From contig QHZM01000104.1 in NCBI GenBank assembly GCA_003224665.1, positions 1 through 8,723 of the forward strand: 8,723 nucleotides of DNA, given 5' to 3'. The DNA comes from Acidobacteriota bacterium (GTDB lineage: Bacteria > Acidobacteriota > Terriglobia > UBA7540). The position numbers were made by a program, and so were the translations under genes. Of the stretch, positions 1 to 5,867 are shown piece by piece. The first letter of the stretch is position 1, and every line of letters begins with the position of its first letter. Under the pieces are notes generated by a model. The model searched no databases. It was not told where the DNA came from and saw nothing but the letters and a program-made list of their open reading frames with translations.

Positions 1-330
1 GGGAAGTACGGGCCCGCGGAGCTTTACCTCAACCCGGACATGTTTGCCCGAGTCGTCAGCGGCCTGCTTTGGACTATCAGGAAAGAACACCAGGACGCTG
101 CTCAAGCGGGAAAACTACCACGTGCAGTTATTCGGGCAGAGCAGGCGGGGCTCGGCGGCTCCAGGCACTTATCTGGCCTGTTCACGGGCGGCCTGCTGCG
201 CGCGGTGATCCTTCGGCCCCTTATCCAATTTCGAGGGACACAGGACGAGGACCTGCGGCGCGATTTACTGCGTCGCTCTACGGTCACCGAGTGCCCGAAC
301 CTCCACTGCGCTACAATGGCTGCTCGATGA
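1..330 (+). CDS. C-terminal part of an unrecognised ORF, open at the left edge
   Basis: Frame 1 is open from the first base to a TGA at 328-330, giving about 109 residues with no start inside the window except an ATG at 40. The first 30 or so codons have the G/C-rich third positions of the neighbouring genes (reading GKYGPAELYLNPDMFARVV). Codons around 97-135 are less biased, and the rest looks arginine-rich and only weakly protein-like. The stop overlaps the start of the next gene as ATGA (327-330), a common arrangement in translationally coupled genes and the main reason to take this ORF seriously. I recognise no domain or motif. It could be the real end of an upstream gene, a gene end altered by an undetected frameshift near base 80-100, or non-coding DNA that happens to be open. 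Confidence 0.3.
   Translation, partial: GKYGPAELYLNPDMFARVVSGLLWTIRKEHQDAAQAGKLPRAVIRAEQAGLGGSRHLSGLFTGGLLRAVILRPLIQFRGTQDEDLRRDLLRRSTVTECPNLHCATMAAR
312..317 (+). promoter_or_regulatory. possible -10 hexamer close to the thioesterase start
   Basis: TACAAT at 312-317 differs by one base from the sigma-70 -10 consensus and lies 9 bases before the ATG at 327. Transcription from it would begin at about 324-327 and give a nearly leaderless message, which would fit the lack of a Shine-Dalgarno. I see no good -35 about 17 bases upstream. A weak proposal that competes with the reading that frame 1 is coding here. Confidence 0.18.
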
Positions 331-779
331 GCACGGGCGAATCTCCCTTCGAATGGACGGAGACCGGGCTGCGCGTCCGCTACGCGGAAACGGATCAGAT
401 GGGGATTGTGTACTATGCCAATTTTCTCGTCTGGTTCGAAATCGGCCGGACGGACTTTTGCCGCCAGCACGGCTTCGCCTACCGCGAGATGGAGCAGCAG
501 GACGGGCTCTACATTATCGTGGCGGAAGCGCGCTGCCGGTACAAGGCCCCGGCCCGCTACGACGACGAAATCCTGGTGCGGACCTGCCTGCGGGGTGCGC
601 GAAAACGCGTCCTCGTCTTCGGCTACGAGGTCTATCGTCAGACCGACGGCCAAATGCTCGCCGAAGGAGAGACCGTCCACGTCATCACGGACCGCGACGG
701 CCGCCCGCGCGCGCTGCCGGATAAGTATCGGGAGATGTTCCTGGCCGGAGTAAAAGCTCGCTCCGGCCTTGGCGGTTAG
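327..779 (+). CDS. YbgC-like acyl-CoA thioesterase (4HBT hotdog fold)
   Basis: A 150-residue single-domain hotdog protein, the usual length for the YbgC/4-hydroxybenzoyl-CoA thioesterase family, which hydrolyses acyl-CoA or acyl-ACP thioesters in the cytoplasm. The family signature lies at residues 18-40 (RVRYAETDQMGIVYYANFL followed by a Phe-Glu helix). D23 in the ETDQMG segment is the expected catalytic Asp, and Y30 takes the place of the His often seen in YbgC (VYHAN versus VYYAN, a common variant). The C-terminal strands (GETVHVITDRDGRPRALP, about 114-131) also fit. Frame 3 is open further upstream, but the family N-terminus begins just after the ATG at 327, so I reject the longer start at 69. 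No clear Shine-Dalgarno precedes it; the ATGA overlap with the upstream ORF could allow coupling. The tolQRAB-pal genes that often accompany ybgC are absent, so the substrate is unknown. Confidence 0.88.
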   Translation: MSTGESPFEWTETGLRVRYAETDQMGIVYYANFLVWFEIGRTDFCRQHGFAYREMEQQDGLYIIVAEARCRYKAPARYDDEILVRTCLRGARKRVLVFGYEVYRQTDGQMLAEGETVHVITDRDGRPRALPDKYREMFLAGVKARSGLGG

Positions 780-809
780 GTTTTCGGCACCGGATTCGAA
801 GCCCTCTCT

Positions 810-2210
810 ATGCCCCGCCCCCTTGCCCTCACCGGAAACACCCTGACGCGAGACGACTTCTACGAGGTAGTCTTAAGGGATCGTCGCGTGGTCGTCTCGC
901 CGCAGGCGAAGCGCGTGATGGCTCGCTCGCGGGCGATCGTCGAAAAACTGATTGCGGAGAAACGCGTGGTCTATGGCGTGACCACGGGCGTCGGCAGCCT
1001 CTCAACCGAACGCATCGAGCCCGATAAGGCGCGACAGTTGCAATTAAACCTCGTCCGCAGCCATGCCTGCGGCGTGGGCGAACCCCTGAGCGGGGCCGAG
1101 ACGCGGGGCGTGCTTTTGTTGCGCGCCAACAGTCTCGCGCAAGGGTATTCGGGAGTCCGGCCGGCCGTGGCTGAGCTGCTGTGCGAATTTCTGAATCGCG
1201 GCCTGCATCCCGTGGTGCCCGCGCGAGGCTCGGTTGGGGCGAGCGGCGACCTGGCACCGCTGGCCCACGTCGCGCTGGCACTCGTGGGTGAAGCCGAAGT
1301 GGTGTGGCGCGGGAGGCGGATGCGAACGCCGGCGGCCCTCGCGCCGGACGTTGTCGGCGCTCTCTCACTCGACGCCTTGCGCGGCTCACCCGTAGCATTT
1401 GACGAGCGCCTGCAGCGGGCGCGGCCGCACCCGGGCCAGCTCGCAAGCGCGCGCAACCTCCTGCGGCTGAACCGCGGCAGCGCCATTCGCCAGTCGCACC
1501 TCGATTGTCCTCGCGTCCAGGACGCTTATAGTTTGCGGTGTATGCCCCAGGTACACGGCGCCGTTCGCGACGCGCTCAATTACGCCCGCGAAGTTTTTGA
1601 AATCGAAATGAACAGCGCCACGGACAACCCCCTGGTGTTCGCCCGGAAAGGGGGCGTGGTCTCGGGTGGCAATTTTCACGGGCAGCCTCTCGCGACCGCG
1701 CTCGACCTCATGGCGATTGTCCTTACGCAACTCGGCTCAATCTCCGAGCGGCGCATCGACCGGATGGTGAACCCGCTGACGTCGGACCTGCCGGCTTTTC
1801 TAACCCGTTCCGCAGGTCTCGAATCGGGATTCATGCTGGCGCAGGTGACGGCAGCCGCGCTCGCTTCGGAAAACAAGGTGCTCGCGCACCCGGCTTCAGT
1901 GGACACGGTGCCGACTTCCGGCAACAAGGAGGACTTCGTCAGCATGGGGATGGGAGCCGCACTGAAGCTGCGGCCCATCCTCGCGAACGTCACGACGATT
2001 CTTGCGATCGAGCTTCTGGCTGCCGCCCAGGCACTTGACTTGCTGGCCCCGCTCAAGTCCGGACACTTGGCGGAGAAAGCCCGGGCCCTGGTGCGGAACG
2101 CGTCTCGTGCGGTGACGCACGACCGCCCCCTCGGCCGCGACATCGCGACCGTGGCGGAGATCGTTCGGCACGGAGACTTCGCCCGATTGCTCGCCGCGGG
2201 CGCAGGCTGA
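810..2210 (+). CDS. hutH: histidine ammonia-lyase homologue with an internal in-frame deletion, probably inactive
   Basis: A 466-residue MIO-family ammonia-lyase; HAL normally has about 500-510 residues and deaminates L-histidine to urocanate. The MIO-forming Ala-Ser-Gly is at 144-146 (GSVGASGDLAPLAH). Other active-site positions, equated with Pseudomonas putida HAL numbering from memory, are Y55 (Y53), H85 (H83), Q237 (Q277), Y240 (Y280), R243 (R283), F289 (F329) and E374 (E414). The offset is +2 before the gap and -40 after it, so about 42 residues are missing at residues 177-182. The missing part includes the KEGLALLNGTQ block, which holds the catalytic Asn (N195). E374 and H85 point to histidine as the ancestral substrate rather than tyrosine or phenylalanine. 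There is no frameshift, and sequence on both sides is well conserved. The gene starts 30 bp after the thioesterase; no other hut gene is visible. Family identity is very secure; activity is doubtful. Confidence 0.88.
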   Translation: MPRPLALTGNTLTRDDFYEVVLRDRRVVVSPQAKRVMARSRAIVEKLIAEKRVVYGVTTGVGSLSTERIEPDKARQLQLNLVRSHACGVGEPLSGAETRGVLLLRANSLAQGYSGVRPAVAELLCEFLNRGLHPVVPARGSVGASGDLAPLAHVALALVGEAEVVWRGRRMRTPAALAPDVVGALSLDALRGSPVAFDERLQRARPHPGQLASARNLLRLNRGSAIRQSHLDCPRVQDAYSLRCMPQVHGAVRDALNYAREVFEIEMNSATDNPLVFARKGGVVSGGNFHGQPLATALDLMAIVLTQLGSISERRIDRMVNPLTSDLPAFLTRSAGLESGFMLAQVTAAALASENKVLAHPASVDTVPTSGNKEDFVSMGMGAALKLRPILANVTTILAIELLAAAQALDLLAPLKSGHLAEKARALVRNASRAVTHDRPLGRDIATVAEIVRHGDFARLLAAGAG

Positions 2211-2223
2211 GGTGGCGCGGCCC

Positions 2224-3027
2224 ATGCCTCAAATCTCCGCCACGATCATTACGCTCAACGAAGCGAAGAGCATCACCCGCGTCATCCGGTCGCTTTCTAG
2301 TGCTGACGAAATCGTGGTCGTGGATGCGGGCTCGAGCGACGGGACGCAACAACTGGCCGAAAGCCTGGGCGCACGCGTCATTGCCCATTCCTGGCAGGGC
2401 TTTGCCGCGCAGAAAAACTTCGCGAGCCGAGAGGCGAAATACGATTGGATCCTCAGCCTCGACGCAGACGAGGAACTGAACGCCGATGTGCAGGCCGCCA
2501 TCCGGGAGTGGAAAACAACCGCGCCGGCCGCTTCGGGATACCGGTTCGCTCGCCGCGCCCGTTACCTCGGACGCTGGATTCTCCATTCGGGCTGGTACCC
2601 TGACTACAAGCTGCGCCTCTTTCACCGCGGGGCGGGTCGCTGGGTCGGCGATTACGTTCACGAGTCCGTCGTCGTGTCAGGCGGGGTGGAAACGCTTCCA
2701 GGTGAGATACTGCACTACACGTGCGACTCGCTCGACGAGCACAGGCAGCGCATCGAGTTCTACACGGACCTCGCGGCGCGAGAAACGCTCGACCGGGGAG
2801 AGTCCCCCGGCTTTCTGCGGAGGCTTTTGGCTCCCGGGTGGGTCTTCGTTCAGTCCTATTTCTTTCGTCTGGGAGTGCTCGACGGGCTTCAGGGTTTGCT
2901 GATAGCCTCGATGGCCGCGCGCTACGTGCGTCGAAAGTATTCCAAATGGGTAAGGCTTCGGAATGCCGAAAAGGCCGGGCGGGAGACGGAATCGGGCCGC
3001 GGCCAGGCTGCCTCTGGGACCCGCTGA
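2224..3027 (+). CDS. family 2 glycosyltransferase (WaaE/KdtX-like)
   Basis: A GT-A fold transferase of 267 residues that likely adds a sugar from a nucleotide-sugar donor to a surface glycan such as LPS core. The N-terminal strand and nucleotide-binding region are clear: ISATIITLNEA at 4-14, VVVDAGSSDGT at 31-41, and the metal-binding DxD as LDAD at 79-82. The KdtX/WaaE-type acceptor region follows: GWYPDYKLRLF at 123-133 and the VHES segment at 145-148. The C-terminal part, about 196-245, is aromatic and basic and may lie against the inner membrane; the last 20 residues are low-complexity. I chose ATG 2224 because GAGGTGG at 2209-2215 is a good ribosome binding site 8 bases before it. A GTG at 2212, inside that site, would add four residues (MARP). 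The gene lies 13 bp after the HAL stop, so co-transcription is likely. Donor and acceptor cannot be read from sequence. Confidence 0.87.
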   Translation: MPQISATIITLNEAKSITRVIRSLSSADEIVVVDAGSSDGTQQLAESLGARVIAHSWQGFAAQKNFASREAKYDWILSLDADEELNADVQAAIREWKTTAPAASGYRFARRARYLGRWILHSGWYPDYKLRLFHRGAGRWVGDYVHESVVVSGGVETLPGEILHYTCDSLDEHRQRIEFYTDLAARETLDRGESPGFLRRLLAPGWVFVQSYFFRLGVLDGLQGLLIASMAARYVRRKYSKWVRLRNAEKAGRETESGRGQAASGTR

Positions 3028-3066
3028 AGCCCGCCCAATGCTCCGGCTTACCGACTTCGCCGGCCG

Positions 3067-3087
3067 TAAATTGCGCCGGCAAATTTA
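3067..3087 (+). promoter_or_regulatory. AT-rich inverted repeat upstream of the GT4 gene
   Basis: TAAATT (3067-3072) and AATTTA (3082-3087) form a 6-bp inverted repeat around a 9-base GC-rich spacer that holds the palindrome GCCGGC. It ends 3 bases before the GTG start at 3091, in a 63-bp gap. An AT-rich patch in such GC-rich DNA could be a promoter element, an operator, or an open ribosome-loading site replacing the missing Shine-Dalgarno. The role is not established. Confidence 0.2.
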
Positions 3088-3090
3088 ACG

Positions 3091-4191
3091 GTGAAGATCG
3101 TTCACTTCGATACGGCGATGGGACTTCGCGGAGGCCAGCAACAACTGTTGCTGCTGGCGCGGGGCCTCCATAAGCGCGGGCACGATCAACTGATCGTCTC
3201 CCCGGAATCGAGCGCACTCGAATCGCAGGCCCGTCAGGAAGGGTTCCGCGTATTTTCGTTGCCACCACATGACCCGGCCCATGCCCATGGTATTTTCCAT
3301 CTCCGCCAGCAACTGATTGCGGAGCCGTTCGAAATCCTCCATTCGCACGACGGTCGTGGACAGTCGATCGCCTGGCTCGCTTCTTGTGGGTTACCGGTCC
3401 GCCGCGTGGCGAGCCGCCGCGTCACGTTTCTGCCGAGGAGCGCGACATTGCATCGCCTCAAGTACGGGCTCACCTGCGACGCCGTCATCGCCGTCTCGAG
3501 CTTTGTCCGCCAGCAGTTGATTCACGTGGGCCTTCCCGAGTCCAAAATCGAGGTTATCCCTGACGGCGCAGAAATTGCTGCGGAACTGCCGAGCGCCGAA
3601 ACGCGTTTGCAACTCCGGGCGGCGTGGGGCTTCGGCCGCGAAGAATTTCTTTTGGGCCAAGTCGGAGCGTTCACCTGGGAGAAAGGACAGGATGTGGCCA
3701 TCGAAGCCGCGGCGCTGCTTGCGAATAAACTCCCTAAGGCGCGGTGGCTCCTGGCGGGCGATGGGCCGCTGCGCTCATCGCCGCAAATCCGGGTGAGAGT
3801 GGAAGAGCTTGGCGGTCGAGTGCGACTGATGGACTCCGTCCAAGACCTCGTGGACTTTTTGGACCTGCTCGACCTCTTCGTCATGCCTTCGAGGGCGGAA
3901 GGCCTGGGCTCTTCTGTGCTTCTTGCCATGACGCGCGGAGTTCCGGTTGTCGCCAGCCGCGTCGGCGGCCTCCCGGAAATCGTGAAGGAGGGAGACACCG
4001 GGTGGCTCGTCCCGCCGGACTCGCCCTCCGCCCTTGCCGACGCTGTCGCCGCCGCAGCCCGGGACCGCGCGCTTTTGTCGAAGTTCGGATCAAACGCCCG
4101 CGAGTGCGCCCGTCAATTTTCGAGTGATATAATGCTCGCTCGCACCGAAGCGCTCTACCTTCGCCTTCTTGGCCGCTCAGACGCGCCTTGA
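3091..4191 (+). CDS. GT4-type (GT-B fold) glycosyltransferase
   Basis: A 366-residue retaining glycosyltransferase of the GT1/GT4 Pfam type, probably acting on a surface polysaccharide or LPS with its GT2 neighbour. The N-terminal half starts in the standard way (MKIVHFDTAMGLRGGQQQ, a GG loop near residues 14-15), which supports the GTG start at 3091 over the internal ATG at 3118. Further on are an HSHDGRGQ segment (84-91) and AVSSFVRQQL (134-143). The donor-binding half has VGAFTWEKGQD (191-201), LLAGDGPL (220-227), the MPSRAEGLGSS region (265-275) and VPVVASRVGGLPEIV (284-298). In the EX7E motif the first Glu is E270, but the second position is L278 instead of Glu. No signal peptide or membrane helix is visible, so it is cytoplasmic or peripheral. 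No Shine-Dalgarno precedes the GTG. The sugar and acceptor are unknown. Confidence 0.87.
   Translation: MKIVHFDTAMGLRGGQQQLLLLARGLHKRGHDQLIVSPESSALESQARQEGFRVFSLPPHDPAHAHGIFHLRQQLIAEPFEILHSHDGRGQSIAWLASCGLPVRRVASRRVTFLPRSATLHRLKYGLTCDAVIAVSSFVRQQLIHVGLPESKIEVIPDGAEIAAELPSAETRLQLRAAWGFGREEFLLGQVGAFTWEKGQDVAIEAAALLANKLPKARWLLAGDGPLRSSPQIRVRVEELGGRVRLMDSVQDLVDFLDLLDLFVMPSRAEGLGSSVLLAMTRGVPVVASRVGGLPEIVKEGDTGWLVPPDSPSALADAVAAAARDRALLSKFGSNARECARQFSSDIMLARTEALYLRLLGRSDAP
4125..4133 (+). promoter_or_regulatory. extended -10 promoter element within the end of the GT4 gene
   Basis: TGATATAAT at 4125-4133 matches the extended -10 consensus TGnTATAAT exactly. Transcription would start near 4140, giving a leader of about 170 bases before the prepilin peptidase start at 4310. 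There is no clear -35 about 17 bases upstream, as is often the case with extended -10 promoters. The site is read in the GT4 frame as GAT ATA ATG; ATA is an unusual Ile codon for GC-rich genes, so codon preference does not explain the match. Confidence 0.38.
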
Positions 4192-4309
4192 GAGCGGCAG
4201 CTTGTTGCCGGCGGCGGGCGCCGGAAGTTTCAGACCCAGAATTCCCGCGCGAGACAGGGGGACGAAAAGGTGTGAGTCGTCCTTGAGGGCGGCTATAAAC
4301 GTTTCTCAA
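4192..4309 (+). other. 118-bp leader region upstream of the prepilin peptidase
   Basis: This gap holds no convincing gene. TATAAA at 4294-4299 lies 10 bases before the ATG, so transcription from it would be nearly leaderless. I see no strong -35 and no Shine-Dalgarno. A 13-base near-repeat occurs at both ends (CCTTGAGAGCGGC at 4186-4198, CCTTGAGGGCGGC at 4281-4293, one mismatch); its meaning is unclear. I recognise no riboswitch. Confidence 0.25.
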
Positions 4310-5152
4310 ATGGAGTCCGTGTCCATCCCCTACGCGGTTGTCGCCCTGCTGGGCCTCGCTTTCGGCAGCTTCTTGAATGTCTGCATCTTCAGGCTTCCTC
4401 GCCGCGAATCGGTTATTACGCCTCGCTCCCACTGTCCTCACTGCGGGCACGTGATCCGCTGGTATGACAACATCCCCGTCGTGAGCTACGTCCTGCTTCG
4501 CGCCAAGTGCCGCGACTGCGGCGGGCGCATTTCCCCGCTCTACCCCCTGGTTGAAGTCCTTACGGCCGCCGTGCTGGTCGCGGGATTTGCGCGCAAGGGC
4601 CTGACGCCTGATTTCGTCAAAGTCGCCGTCCTGGGGATGGCGCTGGTCGTTTTGATTTTTACGGACCTGACCGAGCGGCGCATCCCCCACACGGTCACGC
4701 TGTTTGCAACGGCGGTCGGCTTCCTTCTCAGCTTTTTCATTCCCGTGGACAACACCATACTCGAGTGGTTCTTCAGGCGGCTCGATGTATTCCTTCACGG
4801 GCCGGCTTCCTGGTTTCTGGGTGCTGTCTCCGGCGCGCTCTTCGGCGGGGGATTTTTCTATGCGGTGGGAGAGGTGTTTTATCGCTTGCGAGGGAAAGAA
4901 GGTCTTGGATTCGGCGACGTCATGCTGATGCTTATGATCGGAGCCTACCTGGGGATTCCCTTGACCCTGCTCACTATTTTCCTCGGGTCGCTGATGGGCA
5001 CGCTTGTCGCAGGGACGCTTTACCTGGCCTCCCCGCGTTTCCGGAATTATGAGTGGCCCTACGGCGCCTTTCTTGGGGTGGCGGCAATTTATTCGAGCCT
5101 GGGCGGCAACGCGCTGCTTGACGCCTACCTTCGCTGGTGGGGGCTGGCGTGA
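4310..5152 (+). CDS. pilD: type IV prepilin peptidase / N-methyltransferase (PilD/GspO family)
   Basis: A 280-residue polytopic inner-membrane aspartic protease that cleaves prepilin leader peptides and methylates the new N-terminus, for type IV pili or type II secretion. The N-terminal segment ALLGLAFGSFLNVCIFRLP (12-30) is the family hallmark. The cytoplasmic zinc-binding loop is complete, with C42, C45, C67 and C70 (CPHC...CRDC). The two catalytic aspartates are D119 (IFTDLTERRIP) and D203 (GLGFGDVML). About six to eight hydrophobic segments follow in the usual order. I chose ATG 4310 because the family start is directly after it; the open frame back to 4169 gives an arginine- and serine-rich stretch unlike a prepilin peptidase. 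It lies 118 bp after the GT4 gene, with TATAAA at 4294-4299 and an extended -10 further upstream, so it may be separately transcribed. No pilin or secretin gene is in the window. pilD versus gspO cannot be decided. Confidence 0.93.
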   Translation: MESVSIPYAVVALLGLAFGSFLNVCIFRLPRRESVITPRSHCPHCGHVIRWYDNIPVVSYVLLRAKCRDCGGRISPLYPLVEVLTAAVLVAGFARKGLTPDFVKVAVLGMALVVLIFTDLTERRIPHTVTLFATAVGFLLSFFIPVDNTILEWFFRRLDVFLHGPASWFLGAVSGALFGGGFFYAVGEVFYRLRGKEGLGFGDVMLMLMIGAYLGIPLTLLTIFLGSLMGTLVAGTLYLASPRFRNYEWPYGAFLGVAAIYSSLGGNALLDAYLRWWGLA

Positions 5153-5158
5153 GGGGGC

Positions 5159-5172
5159 GGCCGGCGCCGGCC
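5159..5172. repeat. GC-only palindrome after the prepilin peptidase, possible hairpin
   Basis: GGCCGGCGCCGGCC is a perfect 14-bp palindrome starting 7 bases after the pilD stop, where the plus-strand gene meets the minus-strand relic. As RNA it could fold into a 5-bp stem with a GCGC loop on either strand. No T-run follows on the plus strand, so it is not a canonical intrinsic terminator. It may still be a weak bidirectional stop or only a product of GC-rich sequence. Confidence 0.3.
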
Positions 5173-5808
5173 TGAGTGGCAACCCAATCCGTCCACACCT
5201 TTCCTCGACGGCTGGTTATCTCTTCCAGTTTCTCGCCTCACTGTCGTCCCGCGACGGAACTCTGACGCGATTTCGAGCCACATCTCCGATTTCAATCGCA
5301 GTTAGGAGCCTTAAACAAATTCCCGCTGAGAGAATTGCCCCGAGCGACATTTGACCGTCGTCCTGAAAGGCAACCGCACGTAGCGCCTGTTTTTCTCTCA
5401 GCATGGGCCGGCGCGTGGCCTTGACGGCGCTCTAGCGCCGCTCCTGGCTCACAGGCTAGCTCAAGAAGCAAGTCGCGCCTGCGCCGAAGCCGTTGCGCAT
5501 CGTGTCCACGTCGTCGAGGCGTGTCAGCAGCACATTGGGAATTTCACGGTTGATCCGGGACCACCGGATTCGCTTGGTCAAATCAAACCCGTTCAGGTGC
5601 GCATCACAACGTCCACCAGGGCGCCGTCGAATTTCACGGTCTCCAATCGCTCGGCGGCCGCCCGGCTGTCCTCCATAGCCTGGATCTCGCACCCCATCGG
5701 CTCGATTCTGGATTTGATCAGATCGAGGACGGCCGGCTCATCGTCTACCACCATCAACTTCAGCGACACGGTCTTTTGCCTTTTCCCGGGTTTGAGGGAA
5801 AGCGGCAT
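5160..5808 (-). pseudogene. decayed receiver-PilZ response regulator
   Basis: Pieces in different frames add up to one lost protein. From ATG 5808 (or more likely GTG 5769, with AAAAGG upstream) the receiver begins LKLMVVDDEPAVLDLIKSRI and reaches the phospho-acceptor region GALVDVVM. There a missing C between 5602 and 5601 turns the expected Met-Pro-His-Leu-Asn-Gly into a TGA stop. The next frame continues HLNGFDLTKRIR through GFGAGATCFLS, where TAG at 5458-5456 replaces the expected receiver Lys before Pro. Another TAG is at 5434-5432. The reading then gives AVKATRRPMLRE; an extra A near 5388 shifts frame, after which RRYVRLPFRTTVKCRSG matches the RRxxR start of a PilZ (c-di-GMP-binding) domain. 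TAA codons follow at 5313-5311 and 5304-5302. SEMWLEIASEF and, at the right distance, GKVWTDW are late PilZ remnants. The left boundary is approximate. So many lesions indicate an old pseudogene rather than one sequencing error. Confidence 0.82.
5425..5440. repeat. 16-bp inverted repeat within the response-regulator relic
   Basis: CGGCGCT (5425-5431) and AGCGCCG (5434-5440) are perfect inverted copies around a 2-base CT spacer. On the minus strand the centre of the palindrome creates the in-frame TAG at 5434-5432, which breaks the linker between receiver and PilZ domains. It could be a chance hairpin or the result of template-switch mutation in an imperfect palindrome. Confidence 0.4.
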
Positions 5809-5867
5809 GGTTTCGACAAGACTCCCTTAACCTGCCAATTTCGCCGCGGATTATGAAGTGGAGGTTT

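Noticed and set aside
69..326. N-terminal extension of the thioesterase
   Set aside because: The added 86 residues are low-complexity Arg/Gly/Pro sequence; the hotdog family starts just after ATG 327.
102..680. 192-codon open frame on the minus strand
   Set aside because: It is opposite the thioesterase signature and has no motif of its own.
4186..4293. Two 13-base near-identical copies (CCTTGAGAGCGGC / CCTTGAGGGCGGC)
   Set aside because: Only two copies 95 bp apart, one at a stop codon; too short to claim an operator or recombination site.
4169..4309. N-terminal extension of the prepilin peptidase
   Set aside because: The added 47 residues do not resemble the family, whose first membrane helix starts right after ATG 4310.
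3881..5182. 433-codon open frame on the minus strand
   Set aside because: It lies opposite the GT4 and pilD genes, both with clear motifs; its translation is rich in Arg, Gln, Gly and Pro with no domain. Typical antisense opening in GC-rich DNA.
5216..5404. Separate small 62-residue minus-strand gene
   Set aside because: Its first residues (MLREKQ) continue the relic reading frame and the next bases read as PilZ sequence one frame over, so it is a piece of the pseudogene.
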